The translations under genes were made by a program, and so were the position numbers. From JABDIP01 sp965227455 (lineage in GTDB: Bacteria; Pseudomonadota; Alphaproteobacteria; DSM-16000; Inquilinaceae): 64,000 nucleotides of DNA. Shown here one piece after another: positions 44,749 to 52,299 of this stretch. The notes beneath the pieces are model-generated. The model saw nothing but the letters and a program-made list of their open reading frames with translations, searched no databases and had not been told where the DNA came from. Positions within the stretch are counted from its first letter, which is position 1. Each line of letters opens with the position of its first letter. The stretch is taken from NCBI GenBank assembly GCA_965227455.1, contig OZ245752.1, positions 5,456,001-5,520,000 on the forward strand. The letters are read 5' to 3'.

Positions 44749-45390
44749 ATGAAGCTCTATACCTATTTCCGCTCCTCGGCCGCCTACAGGCTGCGCATCG
44801 CGCTGGCGTTGAAGGGGATCGACTACGAGTCGGCATTCGTTCATCTGCGTGAGGGGGCCCAGCACGGTGCGGACTACGACGCGCTCAACCCACAGCATTT
44901 CGTGCCGACGCTGGTGGATGGCGAGCATGTGCTGACCCAGTCGCTGGCGCAGATCGAATATCTCGACGAGACGCATCCCCAGCCGCCCTTCCTGCCGGAG
45001 GCGCCGACGGAACGGGCGCGGGTCAGGGCCCTGGCGCTGGCGATCGCCTGCGAGATCCATCCGCTCAACAACCTGCGGGTGTTGAAACATCTTGGATCGG
45101 CGCTGGGCCTGTCGGAGGAGGCCCGCAACGCCTGGTACCGGCACTGGATCGACGAGGGGTTCGGGCCGCTGGAACGCATGCTGGCGGACAGCCCGGCCAC
45201 CGGCCGTTTCTGTCATGGCGACAATCCTGGGCTGGCGGATATTTGCCTGGTGCCGCAGGTCTACAATGCCGAGCGCTATAACTGCCCGCTGGACGCCTAT
45301 CCAACCATCCGGAGGATCAACGCCGCGTGCCTGGAATTGCCGGAATTCCAGTCCGCCGCACCGGGGCGACAACCCGACGCCGTAGAATAA
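44749..45390 (+). CDS. maiA: Maleylacetoacetate isomerase (zeta-class GST)
   Basis: 213 residues. N-terminal thioredoxin-like domain starts MKLYTYFRSSAAYRLRIAL, with the zeta-class SSxxxxR-type glutathione motif (Ser-Ser-Ala-Ala-Tyr-Arg); QHFVPTLVDGE follows. C-terminal helical domain includes CHGDNPGLADICLVPQVYNA. Isomerises maleylacetoacetate to fumarylacetoacetate for the FAH enzyme upstream. GGAGGA precedes the ATG. Split from the FAH gene by the reverse-strand HAD gene. Confidence 0.92.
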   Translation: MKLYTYFRSSAAYRLRIALALKGIDYESAFVHLREGAQHGADYDALNPQHFVPTLVDGEHVLTQSLAQIEYLDETHPQPPFLPEAPTERARVRALALAIACEIHPLNNLRVLKHLGSALGLSEEARNAWYRHWIDEGFGPLERMLADSPATGRFCHGDNPGLADICLVPQVYNAERYNCPLDAYPTIRRINAACLELPEFQSAAPGRQPDAVE

Positions 45391-45404
45391 GGGCTTGATA
45401 GGTC

Positions 45405-45444
45405 GTAACTGACGGGTTACGGATAGTTGTAACTTGGGAGTTAC
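45405..45444. promoter_or_regulatory. Tandem ArsR-type operators
   Basis: GTAACTGACGGGTTAC (45405-45420) and GTAACTTGGGAGTTAC (45429-45444) are two GTAAC-N6-GTTAC palindromes spaced 24 bp start to start, close to two helical turns. The second ends four bases before the ArsR ATG, so binding would block initiation. Predicted autoregulation. Confidence 0.7.
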
Positions 45445-45448
45445 GACT

Positions 45449-45778
45449 ATGGCCCTTGCCGCCGAATCGGCGCTGGACGCCCTGGGCGATCCGACGCGCC
45501 GCCGCATCCTGGAACTGATCGGCGAGCAGCCGAGCTCGATCACCGGCCTATCCGAGAATCTTCCGGTCAGCCGGCCTGCGGTCTCCAAGCATCTGGTGCG
45601 GTTGCGGGCCGCCGGGTTGGTGACCCGCCGTATCGACGGCGCTCGGCATGTCTATGCGCTGCAGGAGGACGGGTTCGAGGCGGTTCGGGCCTATCTGGAC
45701 GGGTTCTGGCCGCACGCCCTGCGGCGATTCAAGACCGTCGCCGAGAACCTGCCGGCAGAGGATGACGGCACGTCATGA
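45449..45778 (+). CDS. ArsR-family transcriptional regulator
   Basis: 109 residues from ATG 45449 with GGGAG upstream. Winged helix: LDALGDPTRRRILELIGEQP, recognition helix SRPAVSKHLVRLRAAGLV, wing VTRRIDGARHVYAL. No metal-binding cysteine pair is visible, so it is of the type that controls AHSA1 genes rather than arsenic resistance. Its stop overlaps the next start (ATGA). Confidence 0.92.
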   Translation: MALAAESALDALGDPTRRRILELIGEQPSSITGLSENLPVSRPAVSKHLVRLRAAGLVTRRIDGARHVYALQEDGFEAVRAYLDGFWPHALRRFKTVAENLPAEDDGTS

Positions 45779-46236
45779 GCCAGGACGCGGTCATCCACAG
45801 CCTCTCCGTCGCCGTCGGCCGGGAGCGGGCGTTCGAGGTCTGGGTCCGGCATATCGATCTCTGGTGGCCGAAACCCGGGCACACCAGGAGCGGCGATCCG
45901 GGGACCACGATCTGCCTGGAAGGCGAGGCCGGCGGCCGGTTCTTCGAACGCACCGCAGATGGCCGTGAATTCACCTGGGGCGTGATCGAAGCCTGGGAGC
46001 CGCCGGACCGCATCGCCTTTACCTGGCATATGAGCACCGACCCGGCCTCCGCGACCCAGGTCGAGGTGACCTTCACCGAAGGCGGGCCGCAATCGACCGA
46101 CGTGGTCGTGCGCCACAGCGCCGGCCGCATGGCAGCACCTAAATGGGCGTCCATGCGCGACGCCTTCCAGCGCGGCTTCTCGGCCGCCATCCGCGCCTAT
46201 GACGGCGCCATCAGGAACGAAGGAGGGATCCCATGA
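45775..46236 (+). CDS. SRPBCC/AHSA1 family protein
   Basis: 153 residues. START-like helix-grip fold recognised by GRERAFEVWVRHIDLWW, a GGRFFERTADGREFTWGVIEAWEPPDRIAF core, and the end WASMRDAFQRGFSAAIRAYD. ArsR-AHSA1 pairs are widespread; the AHSA1 partner may bind a small hydrophobic ligand. Starts inside the ArsR stop and overlaps the next gene by four bases, so the three are one translationally coupled operon. Confidence 0.9.
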   Translation: MSQDAVIHSLSVAVGRERAFEVWVRHIDLWWPKPGHTRSGDPGTTICLEGEAGGRFFERTADGREFTWGVIEAWEPPDRIAFTWHMSTDPASATQVEVTFTEGGPQSTDVVVRHSAGRMAAPKWASMRDAFQRGFSAAIRAYDGAIRNEGGIP

Positions 46237-46535
46237 AACGGGTGATGGTGCGCTACCGGATCAAGCCGGATCGGGTGGAGGAGAACGAGTCTTTCATCCG
46301 GGCGGTCTTCGCCGAACTGCAGAGCCAGTCGCCGGACGGCGTGCGCTACGCGTCCTTCAGGCAGGAGGACGGCGTCAGCTTCGTGCATATCGCCTCGATC
46401 GAGGCGGAGAGCAATCCGTTGGCGGAATTGCCGGCCTTCAAGGCGTTCACGGCGGAGATCCGCGACCGTTGCGACGAGCCGCCGGTCGCGGTGGAACTCT
46501 CTGAGATCGGGTCCTACCGGATGCTGGGCGGCTGA
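46233..46535 (+). CDS. Antibiotic biosynthesis monooxygenase-like (dimeric alpha/beta barrel) protein
   Basis: 100 residues. The pattern beta strand MKRVMVRYRIKP, helix VEENESFIRAVFAELQ, strands GVRYASFR and VSFVHIASIE, helix FKAFTAEIRDRC fits the ferredoxin-like dimeric barrel of ABM proteins. Catalytic residues cannot be assigned. Third gene of the ArsR operon. Confidence 0.65.
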   Translation: MKRVMVRYRIKPDRVEENESFIRAVFAELQSQSPDGVRYASFRQEDGVSFVHIASIEAESNPLAELPAFKAFTAEIRDRCDEPPVAVELSEIGSYRMLGG

Positions 46536-46557
46536 ACCGCCCGGCGATGCCTCCGGG

Positions 46558-47340
46558 TCAGCTCGAGCGGGCCCGCTCGATCGAGGCCTCGAGCTCCTGG
46601 AGGCTGCGGGCGCCCGGGATGATCTCGTCGCCGATGATGAAGGCCGGCGTGCCGCGGATCCCCAGCTGCTGCGCGAGGCGGATATTGTCGTTCAGCTCCT
46701 CGCGGATCTCCGGCGCCTGCATGTCGGCGCGCAGCTGGTCCACGTCGAGGCCGACATCGGCGGCGGTGTCGAAGATCACCTGGTCGCTGAGCTGCCCGCG
46801 ATGGGCCATCAGCGCGTTGTGGTACTCGGTGTAGAGGCCCTGGTTGCGGGCCGCGAGCGAAGCGCGCGCCGCCACGGCGGAGGCCGGGCCCAGGATCGGC
46901 AAGTCCTTGAACACGACCCGCAGCCCCGGATCGTCCTGGGAGACCGCAAAGACGTCGTCCAGCACCCGCTTGCAGAAGCCGCATTGGTAATCGAAGAACT
47001 CGACCAGCGTCACATCGCCGTCCGGATTGCCCATGATCGGCGACTGCGAATTGAAGATCGCATCGTGCTGGGCCACCAGGGCGGCGCGCTGGCGCTCCAG
47101 CTCGGCCATCTCCTCGCGCTGCTGCAGGATGTCCAGCGCCTCGGTGATGATCTCCGGGTTTTCCAGGAGGTACTCGCGCACGATGGTCTCGATCGCGGCC
47201 CGGTCGTCCGTGTCGATGGTGATCGTGTCGGACTGTGCCGCCGCGATATTCGCGGATCCGGCCATTCCGAGGCCCGCGGCCATGCCGATCAGGGCGTGCC
47301 GGAGGGTGGGACGGCGGGTCTGGGGGCTCATTGCCATCAT
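46558..47340 (-). CDS. DsbA-family thiol oxidoreductase with N-terminal extension (ScsC/Com1-like)
   Basis: 260 residues with a signal peptide (MAMSPQ... to NIAAAQ, about residue 36). The thioredoxin active site is CGFC in FFDYQCGFCKRVLDD, and the cis-Pro loop is GIRGTPAFIIGDE. The 60-residue helical N-terminal domain (LQQREEMAELERQRAALVAQ) matches the trimerising stalk of ScsC/Com1-type DsbA proteins, so it may be an isomerase more than an oxidase. Next to the M48/TPR protease on the same strand, both acting on periplasmic protein quality. Confidence 0.9.
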   Translation of the reverse strand: MMAMSPQTRRPTLRHALIGMAAGLGMAGSANIAAAQSDTITIDTDDRAAIETIVREYLLENPEIITEALDILQQREEMAELERQRAALVAQHDAIFNSQSPIMGNPDGDVTLVEFFDYQCGFCKRVLDDVFAVSQDDPGLRVVFKDLPILGPASAVAARASLAARNQGLYTEYHNALMAHRGQLSDQVIFDTAADVGLDVDQLRADMQAPEIREELNDNIRLAQQLGIRGTPAFIIGDEIIPGARSLQELEASIERARSS

Positions 47341-47473
47341 GCATTCCTATTCGTCATCGCGGCGCGTCAGCACCAGACATGGCCGCGTGGTGTTGCCGAA
47401 GCAAGATTACTCGGACTCTCTGTAACGACAAATTGACCGGCTTTCGGTTGATATCCCATGAAGGCGGCCAAAA

Positions 47474-48811
47474 TCAGGTCTCTTCGGCAGCGCGTTGCAC
47501 ATCCTGGGCTCGCAGCCATCCGGCGGAGCCTTCCTGCAGGGTCTGCAGGGCCCGCTCGGCCTGTTGTCTTGCCGTCGCGCGGTCGCCGCGCGCAAGTGCC
47601 TCTTCGGCGAGCGCCACCGCCGCCATCCCGATGTCTCCGCTGCGGCCATAGGCCGTTGCCAGCAGGCGCCAGGCCAGTGGCGAGCTGCCATACCGCGCCG
47701 AAACCGACTGGTTCAGCAATTCGATTGCTTCCCGGAGCCCGCCGTCCGGCTCGGTCGCCAACATGGTCTGGGCCAGGGGCACCATCAGCGTCGGCTCGCC
47801 CGGATACAGGGTGTTGGCGCGCTCGTAGTAGGCCCGTGCCGCGGCCGGCTGTCCGTTCTCCAACAGCATCTGGCCCTTCAATTCGTAGAAGAACGGGTTG
47901 TTCGGCTCATCCGCAATCAATCCGTCCATAAGTCCGAGCCCGGCCTGCAGGTTCCCCATGCGGAACTGGGCGATCGCGCGGGCATAGCGGCCGGCCACCG
48001 TCTCGTCGTTACGATATCGGGAATAGGCGGCCTGCGGCTGCAGGAAGCTGATCAGCTTGGCTTGAACGCGGCGATAGGATTCGATGTAGTCGTCGGGCAG
48101 GGGGCGGCCCGTCAAATCGGAGTTGCGCACATGTTGGCGCACGAACTCGATACGATCGCGGGTCAGCGGGTGGGTGCGCACATACTCCGCCTGCCGGGAT
48201 TGCGGCAGCAGTTCCTGATCCTCGAGCTGCTCGAAGAAGGACAGCATGCCCTCGGAGGAAATCCCGACCCGGTCGAGATAGGTGACTCCGGCCTGGTCGG
48301 CTGCCGATTCCATGGTCCGGGAATAGGCCAGGAAGCTTCTCTCGGCTGCCGCCTGGCCGCCGGAGATCACCGCCGCGCCGGCGCCCGCGTCGCCGGCCGC
48401 GATGGCGGCGGCAACGCCTAGCAGCGCCGAGATGATGGCCGTGCGCTGTGCTGCTACCAGCTGCTCCTGGCCCCGGGCCAGATGCCCGCCCGCCAGATGG
48501 CCGGTTTCGTGGGCGATGACGCCGATCAACTGGTCCGGCCCGGTGGTCTGGGTCAGCAGGCCGGTGGTGAAGAACATGTTCTGGCCGCCGGTTACGAAGG
48601 CGTTCGGGCGCGAGTCACTGACCAGATAGATGCCAACGGAGTCTGGATTGATGCCGGCAACCTGGAAGATTGGCTCGGCAAAGCGGCCGATGATATGTTC
48701 GATCTCCGCGTCGCGGACAAACGACAATCGGCGTCCCTGGGCCGCTGAAGGCGGCGCGGCCAGCGCCACTATCATGCCGCCTAGAAGCAGAATGGACAGA
48801 AACGTGCGCAA
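47474..48811 (-). CDS. M48 family metalloprotease with C-terminal TPR repeats (BepA-like)
   Basis: 445 residues from TTG 48811, which places the signal peptide MRTFLSILLLGGMIVALAAP at the N-terminus. Zinc site HETGH (101-105) in GVIAHETGHLAGGH and the third ligand Glu168 in MESAADQAG. From about residue 260 come TPR-like helix pairs, including GRYARAIAQFRMGNLQAGL and NPFFYELKGQMLLENGQPAAARAYYERA. BepA/LoiP-type proteases handle stalled LptD/OMP assembly in the periplasm. Upstream in-frame open sequence to 49459 is antisense to the GGT-like gene and is not coding. The start overlaps the divergent gene's 5' end. Confidence 0.9.
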   Translation of the reverse strand: MRTFLSILLLGGMIVALAAPPSAAQGRRLSFVRDAEIEHIIGRFAEPIFQVAGINPDSVGIYLVSDSRPNAFVTGGQNMFFTTGLLTQTTGPDQLIGVIAHETGHLAGGHLARGQEQLVAAQRTAIISALLGVAAAIAAGDAGAGAAVISGGQAAAERSFLAYSRTMESAADQAGVTYLDRVGISSEGMLSFFEQLEDQELLPQSRQAEYVRTHPLTRDRIEFVRQHVRNSDLTGRPLPDDYIESYRRVQAKLISFLQPQAAYSRYRNDETVAGRYARAIAQFRMGNLQAGLGLMDGLIADEPNNPFFYELKGQMLLENGQPAAARAYYERANTLYPGEPTLMVPLAQTMLATEPDGGLREAIELLNQSVSARYGSSPLAWRLLATAYGRSGDIGMAAVALAEEALARGDRATARQQAERALQTLQEGSAGWLRAQDVQRAAEET

Positions 48812-50354
48812 GGACCCCAACCCGGCTACCCCGTCGAAATTCAAGACCAAATTCCAGCTTAGCGGAAAATTGTGTCTGATCGGTGGAATCCTTGTCGCAG
48901 TATCGCTCGCAACGGGTTGCACCCAGAGGGCAGGCCGCGACGCCACGATCTTCCGCATCGCCGTCGCCAGCGACGAGCCGAGAGCCACGCTGGCCGGTCG
49001 TGACGTGCTTGCGCAGGGCGGAAGCGCCGCCGATGCCGCTGTCGCGATGGCCATGACCATGACCGTGACTCTGCCCTCCCGGGCCGGGCTGGGCGGCGGT
49101 GGTGCCTGCCTGGTGCACGATCCGGAGACCGGTAAGGTGCGGGCCCTGGATTTCCTTCCCCGAGGATCTGCAGGACAGGCCGGAGCCGGCCTGCCGGCGA
49201 TGCTGCGCGGCCTGTTCGCGCTGCATGCGGAATACGGCAACCTGCGATGGGAGTCGGACGTCATAGGTGCCGAAAACGCGGCCCGGTTCGGCGCGCCGGT
49301 GTCGCGGGCTCTGGCCCGGGACATTGCCGCAGCACCGCCTGTTGTCCTGGCCGCTGCCGGCATGACCGATGCGTCCGGCCGGCCGTTGCGCGAAGGCGAT
49401 GAATGGGAGCAGCCTGCCCTGGCCAGCCTGATCTCGCAGATCCGGTCCGGGGGTGCCACGGCGTTCCATGGTGGCGGGCTTGCCAGGCGCTATGCGGAGG
49501 GCGCCACCGCCGCCGGGCTGCCGCTTCCGGTCGGCGCGGTGCGGGATGTGCGGCCGCAATGGATCGAGCCGGTGGTGGTTCCGTTCGATCGCGACCGGAT
49601 GTACTTCATGCCCGATCCCGGAGCGCCGGGCGCGGAGCAGGCCTTGATCTGGCAGGTCGCAGCGGATTTCGTGGACTACGAGGACCTGGGCGCTGCCGAC
49701 CGCTTGCACCTGCTGCTTGAGGCGGAGCGCCGCGCCGCCGGGAGCAGCGGCGTGGCGTCGGACGAATCCGGCGTCCGGCTGCTGATGGCGGATTACTCGC
49801 CGAACAGCGCCCTGGCCGGGCGGCGTGGTGTGTCGGCGCCGGGACACAGTGCCAGCTTGGTGGCGCTGTCCAATGACGGCATGGCGGTGGCGTGCAGCCT
49901 GACCGTCAACGGCCTGTTCGGCTCTGGTCGGCTTGCCGGCGACACGGGCGTCCTGGTGGCCGCACCGCCGGTCCCGGGGCAGCCGCTGGTGGCCGGGCTT
50001 GCGATGCTGGTCAATGAGCCGAAATCCCAGTTCATTTACGGCGGAGCGGCCGATTCCACCGTTGCGCTGATGCTGCCGATGCTGGAGATCCTTCTGGACG
50101 AGGCCACGGTCGGCGACGCGCTGGCGACGCCGCGGGCCGAAATCCAGGCCGCCGACGGCGCGGTGCTGGTCGAGGCGGCGGTGCCGCAGGAGACGGTCTC
50201 GGCCCTGCGCCAACGGGGCCAGCCGGTGCGCGGCGTGCCCGATCTTGGGCGCGGGGCGGTGATCTTCTGCCTGTGGGACCGCGCGTCGAGCAGCTTCTGT
50301 TCCAGCGCCGCCGATCCGCGCGGCGCCGGCTTGGCCTTCACGGTGGAGGGCTAG
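48792..50354 (+). CDS. Gamma-glutamyltransferase-like lipoprotein, probably degenerate
   Basis: 520 residues from ATG 48792 (GTG 48804 and TTG 48870 are alternatives). Lipobox LATGC at residues 39-43. GGT-family sequence is clear: VLAQGGSAADAAVAMAMTMTV near 80-100, PSRAGLGGGGACLVHDPETG, and the C-terminal LFGSGRLAGDTGVLV. The region that should hold the autocleavage threonine (TTH-SVVD in true GGTs) reads GHSASLVAL (351-359), with no Thr, and the large subunit is about 100 residues short. The enzyme is therefore probably inactive as a classic GGT or uses serine. Its 5' end overlaps the divergent M48 start. Confidence 0.75.
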   Translation: MDRNVRKDPNPATPSKFKTKFQLSGKLCLIGGILVAVSLATGCTQRAGRDATIFRIAVASDEPRATLAGRDVLAQGGSAADAAVAMAMTMTVTLPSRAGLGGGGACLVHDPETGKVRALDFLPRGSAGQAGAGLPAMLRGLFALHAEYGNLRWESDVIGAENAARFGAPVSRALARDIAAAPPVVLAAAGMTDASGRPLREGDEWEQPALASLISQIRSGGATAFHGGGLARRYAEGATAAGLPLPVGAVRDVRPQWIEPVVVPFDRDRMYFMPDPGAPGAEQALIWQVAADFVDYEDLGAADRLHLLLEAERRAAGSSGVASDESGVRLLMADYSPNSALAGRRGVSAPGHSASLVALSNDGMAVACSLTVNGLFGSGRLAGDTGVLVAAPPVPGQPLVAGLAMLVNEPKSQFIYGGAADSTVALMLPMLEILLDEATVGDALATPRAEIQAADGAVLVEAAVPQETVSALRQRGQPVRGVPDLGRGAVIFCLWDRASSSFCSSAADPRGAGLAFTVEG

Positions 50355-50360
50355 CAGCCG

Positions 50361-51509
50361 GTGGCCCTGAAAGCATCGCGGCGGGGAACGATCCCGCCAT
50401 TCATCGTTATGGACGTGATGACCGCCGCCGCCGAGCGCGAGCGGCAGGGCGGCGACGTGCTGCATCTGGAGGTCGGGCAGCCGGGGACGACGGCGCCGTC
50501 AAAGGTGATCGCCGCGGCCCATAGCGCGCTCGACGCCGAAGTACTCGGCTATACACTGGCGCTTGGCGTTCCGGCGCTGCGCCAGCGCATCGCCGAGCAT
50601 TACCAAGCGGCCTATGGCGTCGCGGTGCCAGTGGAGCGGATCGTCGTGACGACCGGCTCGTCCGGTGGATTCCTGCTGTCGTTTCTGGGCGCCTTCGATG
50701 TCGGCGATCGGGTAGCGCTGGCCGCGCCGGGTTACCCGGCCTATCGCAATATCCTGCGCGCGGTCGGCGTGACGCCGGTGGAGTTGGAGACCGATGCCGA
50801 GCATCGTTTCCAGCCGACTCCGGATCTGCTGGATGCGCTGGACCCGCCGGTCGACGGCCTGATCGTCGCCAGTCCGTCAAACCCGACGGGTACGATGTTG
50901 TCACCAGCAGAGCTCGGCGTGCTGGCGGGCTATTGCCAGGAGCGTGGCATTCGCCTGATCTCCGACGAGATCTATCACGGCATCACCTACGGCATGCCGA
51001 CCGCCACGGCGCTGCAGTTCAGCGATGGTGCCGTGGTCATCAACAGCTTCTCGAAATACTACTCGATGACCGGTTGGCGGCTGGGCTGGATGGTGGTCCC
51101 GGAGGATCTGTTCCGGACGGTCGAATGCCTGACTCAGAATCTGTTCATCTCGCCGCCGACCCTGTCGCAGCATGCCGCTGTCGCCGCCTTCGACTGCGCC
51201 GAGGAACTGGATGCCAATGTGGCGCGCTATGCGGCGAGCCGAGACCTGCTGCTCGAGGCGCTGCCCAAGGCGGGACTGGACCGGTTGGCGCCGGCCGATG
51301 GCGCCTTCTACATCTATGCCGATGTCCGCCACCTGACCAATGACAGCGAGGCCTTCTGCCGGCGCATGCTGGCGGAAACCGGCATTGCCGCCACCCCGGG
51401 CGTGGATTTCGACACCAGGCGCGGCCATGGCACGGTGCGGTTTTCCTTCGCCGGGCCCACCGAGGATATGGCGGCCGCCGCCGATCGCCTGTACGACTGG
51501 CTGCGCTAG
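50361..51509 (+). CDS. Class I/II pyridoxal-phosphate aminotransferase
   Basis: 382 residues from a GTG six bases after the GGT-like stop. PLP lysine in NSFSKYYSMTGWRLGWMV; VASPSNPTGTMLS and ISDEIYHGITYG are class I motifs. The C-terminal half has FSFAGPTEDM. Resembles aspartate/alanine-type aminotransferases AspC/AlaA-like in alphaproteobacteria; specific donor cannot be set. Probably cotranscribed with the upstream gene. Confidence 0.9.
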   Translation: MALKASRRGTIPPFIVMDVMTAAAERERQGGDVLHLEVGQPGTTAPSKVIAAAHSALDAEVLGYTLALGVPALRQRIAEHYQAAYGVAVPVERIVVTTGSSGGFLLSFLGAFDVGDRVALAAPGYPAYRNILRAVGVTPVELETDAEHRFQPTPDLLDALDPPVDGLIVASPSNPTGTMLSPAELGVLAGYCQERGIRLISDEIYHGITYGMPTATALQFSDGAVVINSFSKYYSMTGWRLGWMVVPEDLFRTVECLTQNLFISPPTLSQHAAVAAFDCAEELDANVARYAASRDLLLEALPKAGLDRLAPADGAFYIYADVRHLTNDSEAFCRRMLAETGIAATPGVDFDTRRGHGTVRFSFAGPTEDMAAAADRLYDWLR

Positions 51510-51544
51510 CCCCTTGCCGCCGGGGCGCAAGTCAGAAGTGATCC

Positions 51545-52273
51545 ATGGCCCGTAGATCGAGCAAGAGACGCGGCAAATCCGGCCCCAGTCTGGGGAAACG
51601 CATCCGCAGATGGATTCTGGGCGTGCTGCTGACGATCTTCGGACTGGTCGTCGTCCTGCCGGTGACCTTCGTGCTGCTTTTCCGGGTGGTGCCGCCCCCC
51701 TTCACGCCGCTGATGGCGATCCGGTTGATCGAAGGCGAGAGCCTGGAGCGGGCCTGGACGCCGCTGGACGACGTCTCGCCCTATGTGGTGCCGGCGGTTC
51801 TGGCGGCGGAGGATGCCCGGTTCTGCCTGCATAGCGGTGTCGACTGGCATGAGTTCCGGCAGGCGGTGGCCGATTATCTGGACGAGGGCCGGCTGCGCGG
51901 AGCCAGCACGGTCAGCATGCAGACCGCCAAGAACGTGTTTCTCTGGCCCGGGCGCAGCCTCTTTCGCAAAGGGATCGAGGCCTATCTCACCGGCATGATC
52001 GAGTGGTTCTGGCCCAAGCGTCGGATCGTCGAGGTCTATCTGAACGTGGCCGAATGGGCGCCGGGCATCTACGGCATCGAGTCCGCCGCCCGCTACCATT
52101 TCGGCAAGCCGGCCTACGCCCTGACCGAATGGGAAGCATCGCTGCTGGCGGCCGTGCTGCCGAATCCGCGACGCTGGTCGGCGGGCCGGCCGACCAGCTA
52201 CATCCGCGGCCGCGCGGCGACGATCCAGGCACGATCCCGGGTCGTTGCCGCCGAGCAGCTCGATTGCCTATGA
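51545..52273 (+). CDS. mtgA: Monofunctional biosynthetic peptidoglycan transglycosylase
   Basis: 242 residues. One N-terminal membrane helix (about 27-47) and a GT51 domain: AAEDARFCLHSGVDWHEFRQ (catalytic Glu), GASTVSMQTAKNVFLWPGRS, KRRIVEVYLNVAEWAPGIYG. No transpeptidase domain. Polymerises lipid II glycan strands on the outer face of the inner membrane. A bifunctional PBP1A is also in this window. Confidence 0.95.
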   Translation: MARRSSKRRGKSGPSLGKRIRRWILGVLLTIFGLVVVLPVTFVLLFRVVPPPFTPLMAIRLIEGESLERAWTPLDDVSPYVVPAVLAAEDARFCLHSGVDWHEFRQAVADYLDEGRLRGASTVSMQTAKNVFLWPGRSLFRKGIEAYLTGMIEWFWPKRRIVEVYLNVAEWAPGIYGIESAARYHFGKPAYALTEWEASLLAAVLPNPRRWSAGRPTSYIRGRAATIQARSRVVAAEQLDCL

Positions 52274-52299
52274 GGCGCAGGTGAGGCGCCGGCCGTGTC

